From NCBI GenBank assembly GCA_025935155.1, contig JAICVV010000024.1:1-13342 (forward strand): 13,342 nucleotides of DNA, written 5' to 3'. Positions 7,997-13,342 of the stretch are shown here, piece by piece. The position numbers and the translations under genes were made by a program. Numbering within the stretch: the stretch's first letter is position 1; every line of letters begins with the position of its first letter. The notes below the pieces were generated by a model. The model did no database searches. It was not told the DNA's origin and saw nothing but the letters and a program-made list of their open reading frames with translations. Source of the stretch: Alphaproteobacteria bacterium. Lineage in GTDB: Bacteria; Pseudomonadota; Alphaproteobacteria; Micropepsales; Micropepsaceae.

Positions 7997-8680
7997 TTAT
8001 CGCGCGCTCAGGACCAGCGTAGAAGCAGCACGGTTGTCCCGCATCGTATCATCCTGCGCGTGGTAGATTTCCATTCCGCCGAGCCAGACCATGCGGATCG
8101 AGACATACAGAACGATAATCAGCCCGGCATAGCTGATCCAGGGATGACGCTGAAGCAGGTTCGCGATCATGGTGGCGGCAATTCCCATCAGGGCGATGGA
8201 AAGGAGCAGGCCAATCGTCAGCACCCAGACGTGATCCATCGCCGCGCCGGCGACGGCCAGCACATTGTCCAGCGACATTGACAGATCGGCAAGCGCAACC
8301 TGGAAGATGGCGCGGCGTAATGTAACGCCGGGCTGCCCGTCTTCTGCTTCATCCCCGGCATCCCGAATTTTCTGGAGATCGACTTTCTTTTCTTCGGCAT
8401 GGCGGATTTCGCGCCATAGCCGCCATGTCACCCAGAGCAGCAGCAGGCCGCCTGCGAAGGTGAGGCCAATGATGTCGAGAAGCGTGGCGGTGATGGTAGC
8501 CAGAATGATCCGCAGGACCACCGCGACCACAAGCGCCCAGAAGATCACCCGTTTGCGGCTCGCTTTGGGCACCCGCGACGCAACAAGGCCGATGACGACC
8601 GCGTTGTCGCCCGCCAGCACAATATCGATGAGGATGACCTGAAGCAGGGCGGCCAGTGCGGGAGACAAGAAATCGAACAA
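7997..8680 (-). CDS. TerC/YjbE-family integral membrane protein
   Basis: This 227-residue membrane protein has the two signature acidic helices of the TerC superfamily: IDIVLAGDNAVVIG (18-31) and ADLSMSLDNVLAVAG (131-145). A charged cytoplasmic loop lies between the halves (about 90-120). Around six or seven helices are visible. Length and motifs suit the YjbE branch; several TerC relatives export manganese or support metalation of secreted enzymes, but tellurite resistance should not be assumed. The start is a TTG; it is supported by GAGG six bases upstream and by the hydrophobic N-terminus FDFLSPALAALL. The gene follows hemF on the same strand with a 20-base gap, so it is probably cotranscribed. 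No manganese riboswitch has room ahead of it. The transported ion is not decided by the sequence. Confidence 0.9.
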   Translation of the reverse strand: MFDFLSPALAALLQVILIDIVLAGDNAVVIGLVASRVPKASRKRVIFWALVVAVVLRIILATITATLLDIIGLTFAGGLLLLWVTWRLWREIRHAEEKKVDLQKIRDAGDEAEDGQPGVTLRRAIFQVALADLSMSLDNVLAVAGAAMDHVWVLTIGLLLSIALMGIAATMIANLLQRHPWISYAGLIIVLYVSIRMVWLGGMEIYHAQDDTMRDNRAASTLVLSAR

Positions 8681-8686
8681 CGCCGG

Positions 8687-8690
8687 CCTC
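8687..8690 (-). promoter_or_regulatory. Ribosome binding site deciding the TTG start of the TerC gene
   Basis: Read on the minus strand, GAGG is followed by six bases (CCGGCG) and then TTG at 8680-8678. No in-frame ATG exists near the required N-terminus, so this site fixes the unusual start. Confidence 0.65.
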
Positions 8691-8700
8691 GCCCCTCAGC

Positions 8701-9570
8701 TCATGGCCAGCGGACGGCGGGCGGCAGGCTCATTAGAATGGCGTCCACGTTCCCCCCCGTTTTCAGCCCGAACTGGGTGCCCCGGTCGTACAGCAAATTG
8801 AACTCCGCATAACGGCCGCGCCGCACCAGCTGATGCTCCCGCTCGGCTTCGGTCCACGGCTGCCCCATCCGCCTCCGGACGATTTGGGGATAAATGTCGA
8901 GAAATGCCAGCCCCACGTCGCGAGTGAAGGCGAAATCGCTCTCCCAATCCCCGGTGTCGAGATAATCGAAGAAGATGCCGCCGGCCCCGCGCGGCTCATT
9001 CCTGTGGGGCAGGAAGAAGTATTCGTCGCACCATTTCCTGAATCGGGGATAATAGCCGGGATCGTGAGCATCGCAGGCGTGCTCTAGCGCGGCGTGGAAA
9101 TCCTCAGCGTCCCCGTCGTTCGGAAACACGGGCGTGAGATCGGCGCCGCCGCCGAACCATCCCTTCGTGGTGACGATATGGCGGGTGTTCATGTGAACGG
9201 CCGGCACGTGGGGGTTCTGCGGGTGAACCACCACCGAAATCCCGCTGGCCCAGAAGCGGGGGTCTTCCGCAGCGCCCGGGATCTGTTTCGCGAACTCGGG
9301 CCCGAAGTTGCCGTAAACCGTGGAAATATTCACGCCGGCCTTTTCAAACACTCGCCCGCGCAGAATGCTTGTTTCTCCGCCGCCGTAGTCTTCGCCACTC
9401 TCGGAAGGACGCTCCCAGGCCTTCCGCTGGAACCTGCCGGGGGGCTTTTCCGAAAGCTGGCCGAATTTGTACTCGCCCTCGATCGCCTCGAACGCGGCGC
9501 AAATCCGGTCCCGCAGCTCCCCGAACCACGCCGCCGCTTTCTGTTGCTGAACAGATGCAACTGTTGACAT
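8701..9570 (-). CDS. hemF: Oxygen-dependent coproporphyrinogen III oxidase
   Basis: This 289-residue enzyme oxidatively decarboxylates coproporphyrinogen III to protoporphyrinogen IX using oxygen, a late step of haem synthesis in the cytosol. Family signatures are plain: [15 protein letters not shown] (106-120), PAVHMNTRH (123-131) with conserved histidines, [11 protein letters not shown] (140-150), [14 protein letters not shown] (182-195), and [12 protein letters not shown] (253-264) running on into TQFGLKTGG (265-273). Length is normal and no key motif is missing. The ATG at 9570 lies only 45 bases from the start of the divergent antitoxin-like gene. TATAAA just upstream would make a leader of only about 8 bases. 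The gene is followed by the TerC-family gene. Haem from this pathway serves the bc1 complex encoded to the right. Confidence 0.97.
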   Translation of the reverse strand: MSTVASVQQQKAAAWFGELRDRICAAFEAIEGEYKFGQLSEKPPGRFQRKAWERPSESGEDYGGGETSILRGRVFEKAGVNISTVYGNFGPEFAKQIPGAAEDPRFWASGISVVVHPQNPHVPAVHMNTRHIVTTKGWFGGGADLTPVFPNDGDAEDFHAALEHACDAHDPGYYPRFRKWCDEYFFLPHRNEPRGAGGIFFDYLDTGDWESDFAFTRDVGLAFLDIYPQIVRRRMGQPWTEAEREHQLVRRGRYAEFNLLYDRGTQFGLKTGGNVDAILMSLPPAVRWP

Positions 9571-9592
9571 AATAGGAAATTTCCTTTATAGG
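9564..9592 (+). promoter_or_regulatory. Candidate sigma-70 promoter of the antitoxin-toxin pair
   Basis: TTGACA at 9564-9569 is a perfect -35 hexamer, followed after exactly 17 bases by TATAGG at 9587-9592, a fair -10. Transcription would begin near 9599, leaving a short leader with AGAGG at 9604-9608, seven bases before the ATG at 9616. The -35 box overlaps the start codon of hemF on the other strand. Confidence 0.6.
9574..9585. promoter_or_regulatory. Perfect 12-base palindrome in the promoter spacer, candidate operator
   Basis: AGGAAATTTCCT is its own reverse complement and lies between the -35 and -10 boxes of the toxin-antitoxin promoter, and next to the TATAAA of hemF. Autorepression through a palindrome in this position is standard for type II toxin-antitoxin modules. 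Which protein binds it is inference; the antitoxin-like product of the next gene is the first suspect. Confidence 0.5.
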
Positions 9593-9612
9593 AACACGAA
9601 GATAGAGGCAAT
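9585..9612 (-). promoter_or_regulatory. Candidate hemF promoter overlapping the divergent promoter
   Basis: On the minus strand TATAAA occupies 9590-9585 and ATTGCC / TTGCCT lies at 9612-9606, a 15 to 16-base spacer. The -10 is good, the -35 weak. It would start transcription about 8 bases before the hemF ATG. A longer transcript from upstream is an alternative. Confidence 0.35.
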
Positions 9613-9615
9613 TCC

Positions 9616-10095
9616 ATGGGCAAATATGATCGATTGGGTGCCTATTTGCGAGAACAGGGCCACGATCAAGTTCCAATGACCTTTGCGGAAATAGAAGGGG
9701 TGGTTGGCACAAAGCTGCCCAGCTCGCAAAAGCATCAGGCGTGGTGGAGCAACAGCACCTCCAATAACGTGATGACACAGGTGTGGCTGGATGCCGGATA
9801 CCGAACCGAGCAGGTGGATACGGCTGCGAGAAAATTGGTGTTCAGACGGATATCAGGTTCGGCAAGACCCCGGGGAATGGCTGAGTCAGCCAAGGAATTC
9901 ACATACCCGGAAGCAGGCGAAAAAAAACCACGCCGTTCGCCGTTGTTTGGCGCGCTGAAAGGCACATTCACATTCGCGCCGGGCTACGATCCCACCACTT
10001 CCATGTTCACGGATGAGGAATGGGCCGAGATCGAGAAGGAGATGGATGAGGATTGGGATCAGATTGAGCAGGGCATGACGAGCTGGAAGAAATGA
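9616..10095 (+). CDS. DUF7662-domain protein with antitoxin-like tail, putative antitoxin
   Basis: The 159-residue protein is read in two parts. Residues 2-79 fit the small family I know as DUF7662: KYDRLGAYLREQ, MTFAEIE, LPSSQKHQAWWSN, WLDAGYRTEQVD and KLVFRR fall in the family order. A basic, proline-containing linker (about 80-108) follows. The tail, 109-159, begins FGALKGTFTFAPGYD and continues with an acidic stretch rich in E, D and W. That resembles the toxin-binding ends of Phd/VapB-type antitoxins, which often read G-x-x-K/R-G, then acidic or hydrophobic residues. The PIN toxin gene starts within its stop (ATGA). AGAGG seven bases before the ATG supports the start. The role as antitoxin, and DUF7662 as its DNA-binding or dimerising part, is inference. 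A run of eight A at 9920-9927 sits in the linker. Base composition is lower in GC than hemF. Confidence 0.72.
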   Translation: MGKYDRLGAYLREQGHDQVPMTFAEIEGVVGTKLPSSQKHQAWWSNSTSNNVMTQVWLDAGYRTEQVDTAARKLVFRRISGSARPRGMAESAKEFTYPEAGEKKPRRSPLFGALKGTFTFAPGYDPTTSMFTDEEWAEIEKEMDEDWDQIEQGMTSWKK

Positions 10096-10508
10096 GCCGG
10101 CCGCTTCTGCTCGATAGCTGTGCCGCGCTATGGGTGATGGCCAACGATAAAATGCGCCCAACAGCAGTCGATGCGATCGATGAAGCTTCTGATCGACGGG
10201 AAACGGTTTTCGTATCGCCCATCACCGGCTGGGAAATCGGCCTCAAAGCCAAAAAGGGCAAATTCATCTCCCCGTACTCCCCGCAAAGGTGGCTGAATCT
10301 GCTTCTTGCGTTGCCGCAGATCACGTTGGCTGAAATGCCACCGCGTGTGTTGCTGGAATCTTCATTCTTGCCCGGGAATTTGGTGGGCGATCCTGCCGAT
10401 CGGATCATCGCGGCGACTGCCCGTGAATATGGATTTACGGTGATCACAAGGGACCGCGCGTTGCTCGACTACGCGGCGCAGGGGCATCTTGCTGTGATCG
10501 AATGCTGA
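10092..10508 (+). CDS. PIN-domain (VapC-like) ribonuclease toxin
   Basis: This 138-residue protein is a PIN-domain nuclease of the COG3744-like type. The opening LLLDSCAALW gives D8; SPITGWEIGLK gives E48; GDPADRIIAATA gives D103; and VITRDRALLDYA gives D121, so all four metal-binding acidic positions are present and the enzyme is probably active. Such toxins cut RNA, frequently tRNAs or rRNA, and stop growth when their antitoxin is lost. The ATG overlaps the stop of the upstream gene by 4 bases, a normal antitoxin-toxin arrangement that links their synthesis. Length is usual and there is no frameshift. The RNA target cannot be predicted. It lies between hemF and petABC, genes of core metabolism, and looks like a later arrival. 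Confidence 0.9.
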   Translation: MSRPLLLDSCAALWVMANDKMRPTAVDAIDEASDRRETVFVSPITGWEIGLKAKKGKFISPYSPQRWLNLLLALPQITLAEMPPRVLLESSFLPGNLVGDPADRIIAATAREYGFTVITRDRALLDYAAQGHLAVIEC

Positions 10509-10536
10509 GACGCTTCGTGGAATCGGCCGGATTTCT

Positions 10537-10551
10537 GCGGCATCGTGCCGC
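10537..10551 (+). other. Short GC-rich hairpin after the toxin gene
   Basis: GCGGCA and TGCCGC pair across a TCG loop, 29 bases after the toxin stop. No T-run follows, so it is at best a weak terminator or transcript 3'-end stabiliser. Confidence 0.25.
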
Positions 10552-10578
10552 GACGACCCCCCACACCCGACTCACTAT

Positions 10579-10592
10579 TTTGCGCCCGCAAA
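10579..10592. repeat. Inverted repeat upstream of petABC, possible operator
   Basis: TTTGCG and CGCAAA are perfect reverse complements separated by CC. The site lies about 83 bases ahead of the petA start, where an operator for the bc1 operon could be. I do not recognise the motif as belonging to a particular regulator. Confidence 0.35.
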
Positions 10593-10598
10593 TCGACC

Positions 10599-10627
10599 CG
10601 CGCAGGGATTTACCGGGGGCCTGCGCG
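10599..10627 (+). other. Leader hairpin before petA
   Basis: CGCGCAGG (10599-10606) pairs with CCTGCGCG (10620-10627), an 8-base-pair stem with a 13-base loop, ending 47 bases before the petA start. Another AGGGAT / ATCCCT pairing overlaps it and could compete. Whether it lies in the transcript depends on the unknown transcription start. Confidence 0.4.
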
Positions 10628-10661
10628 CGTGAGTATCCCTCCACCCCGGCGCGCCTGATTC

Positions 10662-10666
10662 AAGGG
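10662..10666 (+). promoter_or_regulatory. petA: Ribosome binding site deciding the petA start
   Basis: AAGGG is placed about eight bases before the GTG at 10675. The in-frame GTG at 10666 overlaps this site and has no Shine-Dalgarno of its own, which is why the later start was taken. Confidence 0.6.
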
Positions 10667-10674
10667 TGATCTCT

Positions 10675-11229
10675 GTGGCAACCACGACAGCGGACGAACC
10701 GACACGCCGCGACTTCATATACATCGCGACGGGGGCCGCGGGCGCCGTTGGGCTGGGCCTGCTAGCCTGGCCGCTTATCGACCAGATGAACCCGTCAGCC
10801 GCGGTGCTGGCGCTGTCCTCTGTCGAGTTCGACCTTTCGCCCGTTCAGGCAGGCCAGCAGGTCACCGTGATGTGGCGCGGCAAGCCGGTTTTCGTGCGGC
10901 ACAGGACCCCAAAAGAGATTGCCGAAGCCCGTGCGGTACCGGTCTCCAGCCTTCCCGACCAACTCGCGCGCAACGCCAACCTCCCGGATAGCGCCCCCGC
11001 CACCGATCAGGACCGCATGTTCAAGCCGGAGTGGCTGATCATGATCGGTATCTGCACGCATCTGGGCTGCATTCCGCTCGATCACGAGGGCGATTACGGC
11101 GGTTATCTCTGCCCCTGCCATGGCTCGCAGTACGACACGGCAGGACGAATCCGCAAAGGTCCGGCGCCGGAAAACATGTACATTCCGCCGTACTCTTATC
11201 TGAGTCCCACCAAGATCAAGATCGGCTGA
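10675..11229 (+). CDS. petA: Ubiquinol-cytochrome c reductase, Rieske iron-sulfur subunit
   Basis: The 184-residue Rieske subunit passes electrons from ubiquinol to cytochrome c1 in the bc1 complex. The N-terminus has a twin-arginine signal-anchor ([16 protein letters not shown]) and a single membrane helix ending near [11 protein letters not shown], as in all alphaproteobacterial members. The 2Fe-2S cluster boxes are CTHLGC (127-132) and CPCHGS (146-151), supplying C127, H129, C146 and H149, with C132 and C148 for the disulfide. The start at GTG 10675 is chosen from Shine-Dalgarno spacing and the N-terminus [13 protein letters not shown], which resembles homologues. It is first in the petABC operon; petB begins 11 bases after its stop. 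No defect is visible. Confidence 0.96.
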   Translation: MATTTADEPTRRDFIYIATGAAGAVGLGLLAWPLIDQMNPSAAVLALSSVEFDLSPVQAGQQVTVMWRGKPVFVRHRTPKEIAEARAVPVSSLPDQLARNANLPDSAPATDQDRMFKPEWLIMIGICTHLGCIPLDHEGDYGGYLCPCHGSQYDTAGRIRKGPAPENMYIPPYSYLSPTKIKIG

Positions 11230-11240
11230 CGGAGCGAAAC

Positions 11241-12524
11241 ATGGCCGGACAATCGACCTACGTTCCGACGACAGGGTTCACCCGCTGGCTCGATGCGCGC
11301 CTACCCATCCTGCGGCTGGCGAACGATACGATCATAACCTACCCGACACCGCGGAACCTGAATTTCTGGTATTCGTTCGGCGGCATTCTCTCATTCATGC
11401 TGGGCATCCAGATCGTTACCGGCATCGTGCTGGCAATGCATTATGTGCCGGCCGCAAACATGGCTTTCGATTCCGTCGAGAACATCATGCGCGACGTGAA
11501 TTATGGCTGGCTGTTGCGCTACATGCATTCCAACGGCGCGTCGTTTTTCTTCCTCGCCGTTTACATTCATATTTTCCGCGGCCTCTACTATGGCTCTTAC
11601 AAATCACCGCGCGAAGTGCTATGGATTCTGGGCGTCATCATTTATGTGCTGATGATCGCCACAGCCTTCCTTGGGTACACGCTGCCCTGGGGCCAGATGT
11701 CGTTCTGGGCGGCGACTGTCATCACCAATCTTTTCACCTCGATCGATCAAATCCTGCCCGGCGTGGGGACCGCAATCGCGCACTGGCTTTGGGGCGGCTT
11801 CGCGGTGGGCGATCCCACGCTCAACCGTTTCTTCTCGCTCCACTACCTGCTGCCATTCGTGATCGCGGGCGTGGTGGTGCTGCACATCTGGGCGCTCCAT
11901 GTGCCGGGCAATAACAATCCGCTCGGCATCGATGTGAGGGGGCCGCAGGACACCGTGCCCTTCCATCCGTATTACACGGTGAAGGACCTCTTCTATCTCT
12001 GCCTTTTTGTGATCCTGTACGCGATTGTTGTGTTCTATCTGCCGAATGCGCTGGTGGAGCCCGACAATTACGTTCCGGCCAACCCGCTGGTGACGCCGCC
12101 GGAGATCGTGCCGGAATGGTACCTGCTGCCATTCTACGCCATGCTGCGTTCCATTCCACAGAAGCTGATCGGCGTCATCGTGTTGTTCGGCGCGCTCGCG
12201 ATCCTGCTGTTCGTGCCATGGCTCGATACGTCTCGGGTGCGCTCGATGCGCTTCCGGCCCCTGGCGAAACAGTTCTTCTGGGCGCTTGTTGTCGATTGCC
12301 TGCTGCTGGGCTACCTCGGCGCGCACCGGCCGGACGCCGTGTTCCCCGGCACAGGTATTCCCATGCTGCCCTTCGCGCGACTCGGCACTGCCTACTATTT
12401 CGCCTACTTCCTGCTCATCCTGCCGCTGCTTGGGCTGCTGGAAACTCCGCGGCCGCTGCCGCTCACCATCGCGACCTCCGTCACCGGCACAGGTGTCGAG
12501 CAGGTCAACGCACCCGCCGAGTGA
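11241..12524 (+). CDS. petB: Cytochrome b of the bc1 complex
   Basis: This 427-residue integral membrane protein carries both b haems and the two quinone sites. The haem ligands are H96/H110 and H201/H215, each pair fourteen residues apart, as in true bc1 complexes rather than b6f. The Qo-site PEWY motif is at 291-294 within [16 protein letters not shown]. About eight membrane helices are present, and it is the fused, full-length form of bacteria and mitochondria. GGAG six bases before the ATG gives a strong ribosome binding site. The start is internal to a longer open frame beginning in petA, but only the ATG at 11241 gives the expected [18 protein letters not shown] terminus. petC begins eight bases after its stop. 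Confidence 0.97.
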   Translation: MAGQSTYVPTTGFTRWLDARLPILRLANDTIITYPTPRNLNFWYSFGGILSFMLGIQIVTGIVLAMHYVPAANMAFDSVENIMRDVNYGWLLRYMHSNGASFFFLAVYIHIFRGLYYGSYKSPREVLWILGVIIYVLMIATAFLGYTLPWGQMSFWAATVITNLFTSIDQILPGVGTAIAHWLWGGFAVGDPTLNRFFSLHYLLPFVIAGVVVLHIWALHVPGNNNPLGIDVRGPQDTVPFHPYYTVKDLFYLCLFVILYAIVVFYLPNALVEPDNYVPANPLVTPPEIVPEWYLLPFYAMLRSIPQKLIGVIVLFGALAILLFVPWLDTSRVRSMRFRPLAKQFFWALVVDCLLLGYLGAHRPDAVFPGTGIPMLPFARLGTAYYFAYFLLILPLLGLLETPRPLPLTIATSVTGTGVEQVNAPAE

Positions 12525-12532
12525 GGTCGAAC

Positions 12533-13342
12533 ATGCGCTTCTCCCGGTTGGCACTCACACTCGGATTTTTTCTCGCGGCCGCTGGTGCGAACGCCGCTAT
12601 CGATACCAGCCCGCTGCCGCCAAAACATCCCGGCTGGTCGTTCGATGGGCCGTTCGGCATGTACGACCGCGCTTCGCTGCAGCGCGGCTTTCAGGTTTAC
12701 AAGGAGGTCTGCTCCGCTTGCCACAGCCTGAACCGCGTATCGTTTCATGCGCTGTCTTCGGACAACGGGGGAGATGGCTTTTTCACCGAGCCGCAGGTGA
12801 AAGCGATTGCGGCTGGTTACAAGATTCCGCAGGAGCCCAACACCAACAACAAAGGGCAACTCACCGGCGCAAACGGTGAGCCACTGACGCGCCCGGGCAT
12901 TCCCGCCGACCATTTTCCGCCGCCCTTCCCCAATGAGTATGCGGCGAAGGCGGCAAATGGGGGGGCTGCTCCGCCCGACCTCTCGCTGATTGTGAAGGCG
13001 CGTACCGGAGGACCGAATTACGTCTATTCGATCGTTACGGGCTTCCATCAGACGCCGCCGGCCGGGTTCAAGGTGCTGCCGAACAAGTACTACAACCCTT
13101 ATTTCAACGGCTGGAACATCTCGATGCCGCCGCCGCTTGCACCGAACCAGGTGACGTACTCCGACGGCACCAAGGCGACGGTGGATCAGATGGCGCACGA
13201 TGTGGTGACGTTCCTCTCCTGGGCGGCTGAACCCACCATGGAAGACCGCAAGCGCATCGGTTTCGGCGTGATGTTGTTTCTGATTGCCTTTGCCGGCCTG
13301 CTTTATCTCTCCTACCGCCGCGTCTGGGGCGGCATTCACTGA
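12533..13342 (+). CDS. petC: Cytochrome c1 of the bc1 complex
   Basis: This 269-residue protein receives electrons from the Rieske centre and hands them to cytochrome c. It starts with a Sec signal peptide (MRFSRLALTLGFFLAAAGAN), probably cut after ANA at about residue 21. The haem site is CSACH (60-64), and M198 in NISMPPPLAP is the likely sixth ligand. A C-terminal membrane anchor runs from about 242 to 261, followed by RRVWGGIH on the cytoplasmic side. GAGG six bases before the ATG supports the start. The gene is complete; its TGA is the last codon of the window. Order petA-petB-petC is the classic alphaproteobacterial fbc operon. Confidence 0.97.
   Translation: MRFSRLALTLGFFLAAAGANAAIDTSPLPPKHPGWSFDGPFGMYDRASLQRGFQVYKEVCSACHSLNRVSFHALSSDNGGDGFFTEPQVKAIAAGYKIPQEPNTNNKGQLTGANGEPLTRPGIPADHFPPPFPNEYAAKAANGGAAPPDLSLIVKARTGGPNYVYSIVTGFHQTPPAGFKVLPNKYYNPYFNGWNISMPPPLAPNQVTYSDGTKATVDQMAHDVVTFLSWAAEPTMEDRKRIGFGVMLFLIAFAGLLYLSYRRVWGGIH

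Noticed and set aside
8681..8700. Possible manganese riboswitch ahead of the TerC-family gene
   Set aside because: Only 20 bases separate it from hemF, far too short for the yybP-ykoY structure.
11031..11240. Upstream extension of the petB frame into petA
   Set aside because: It is out of frame with petA and lacks similarity to cytochrome b; the ATG at 11241 has a strong ribosome binding site.
12404..13339. Long antisense frame over petB and petC
   Set aside because: It lies opposite two well-supported cytochrome genes, has no domain character, and is expected from GC-rich codon bias.

Overview
The window looks like the chromosome of an alphaproteobacterium. It is GC-rich and carries two blocks I know from that class: a MoxR / DUF58 / DUF4159 / VWA block beside a DUF1285 / NUDIX / CCA-transferase block, and a petA-petB-petC (cytochrome bc1) operon near hemF. 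I cannot place it to genus from sequence alone.

Region 1 (1-5099, minus strand) is a tightly packed operon read right to left: a MoxR-type AAA+ ATPase, a DUF58 protein, a 910-residue membrane-anchored DUF4159 protein with a BatA-like N-terminus, and a membrane VWA protein cut by the left edge. Junctions overlap by up to four bases or are one base apart. The block looks like a chaperone-type ATPase working with von Willebrand-like surface or membrane proteins; its client is unknown. Region 2 (5275-7986, plus strand) diverges from moxR and holds four genes, each overlapping the next by exactly 4 bases: DUF1285, a CoA-type NUDIX pyrophosphatase, a small two-helix membrane protein (DUF6111-like) and tRNA CCA nucleotidyltransferase. 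Region 3 (7997-9570, minus strand) is hemF (aerobic coproporphyrinogen III oxidase) followed 20 bases later by a TerC/YjbE-family membrane protein.

Region 4 (9571-10508, plus strand) is the accessory part: a two-gene toxin-antitoxin-like module. The second gene is a clear PIN-domain (VapC-like) ribonuclease with all four acidic residues. The first gene, overlapping it by 4 bases, is not a usual VapB, Phd or AbrB protein. It has an N-terminal domain matching the family I know as DUF7662, joined by a basic linker to an acidic tail of the kind antitoxins use to block PIN toxins. Its promoter (TTGACA, 17 bases, TATAGG) overlaps the hemF start codon and contains a perfect 12-base palindrome, a natural candidate operator. 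This is the best candidate for something undescribed. Base composition there is lower than in hemF (about 48-55% GC in hand-counted 60-base lines, against 72% in one hemF line).

Region 5 (10675-13342, plus strand) is the complete petABC operon for the Rieske protein, cytochrome b and cytochrome c1. It is preceded by a 166-base leader containing three inverted repeats. The window ends on the petC stop codon. hemF and petABC fit together, since haem made by the former is needed for cytochromes b and c1. No rRNA, tRNA, CRISPR array, insertion sequence or phage gene was seen, and no gene-free stretch exceeds 300 bases.
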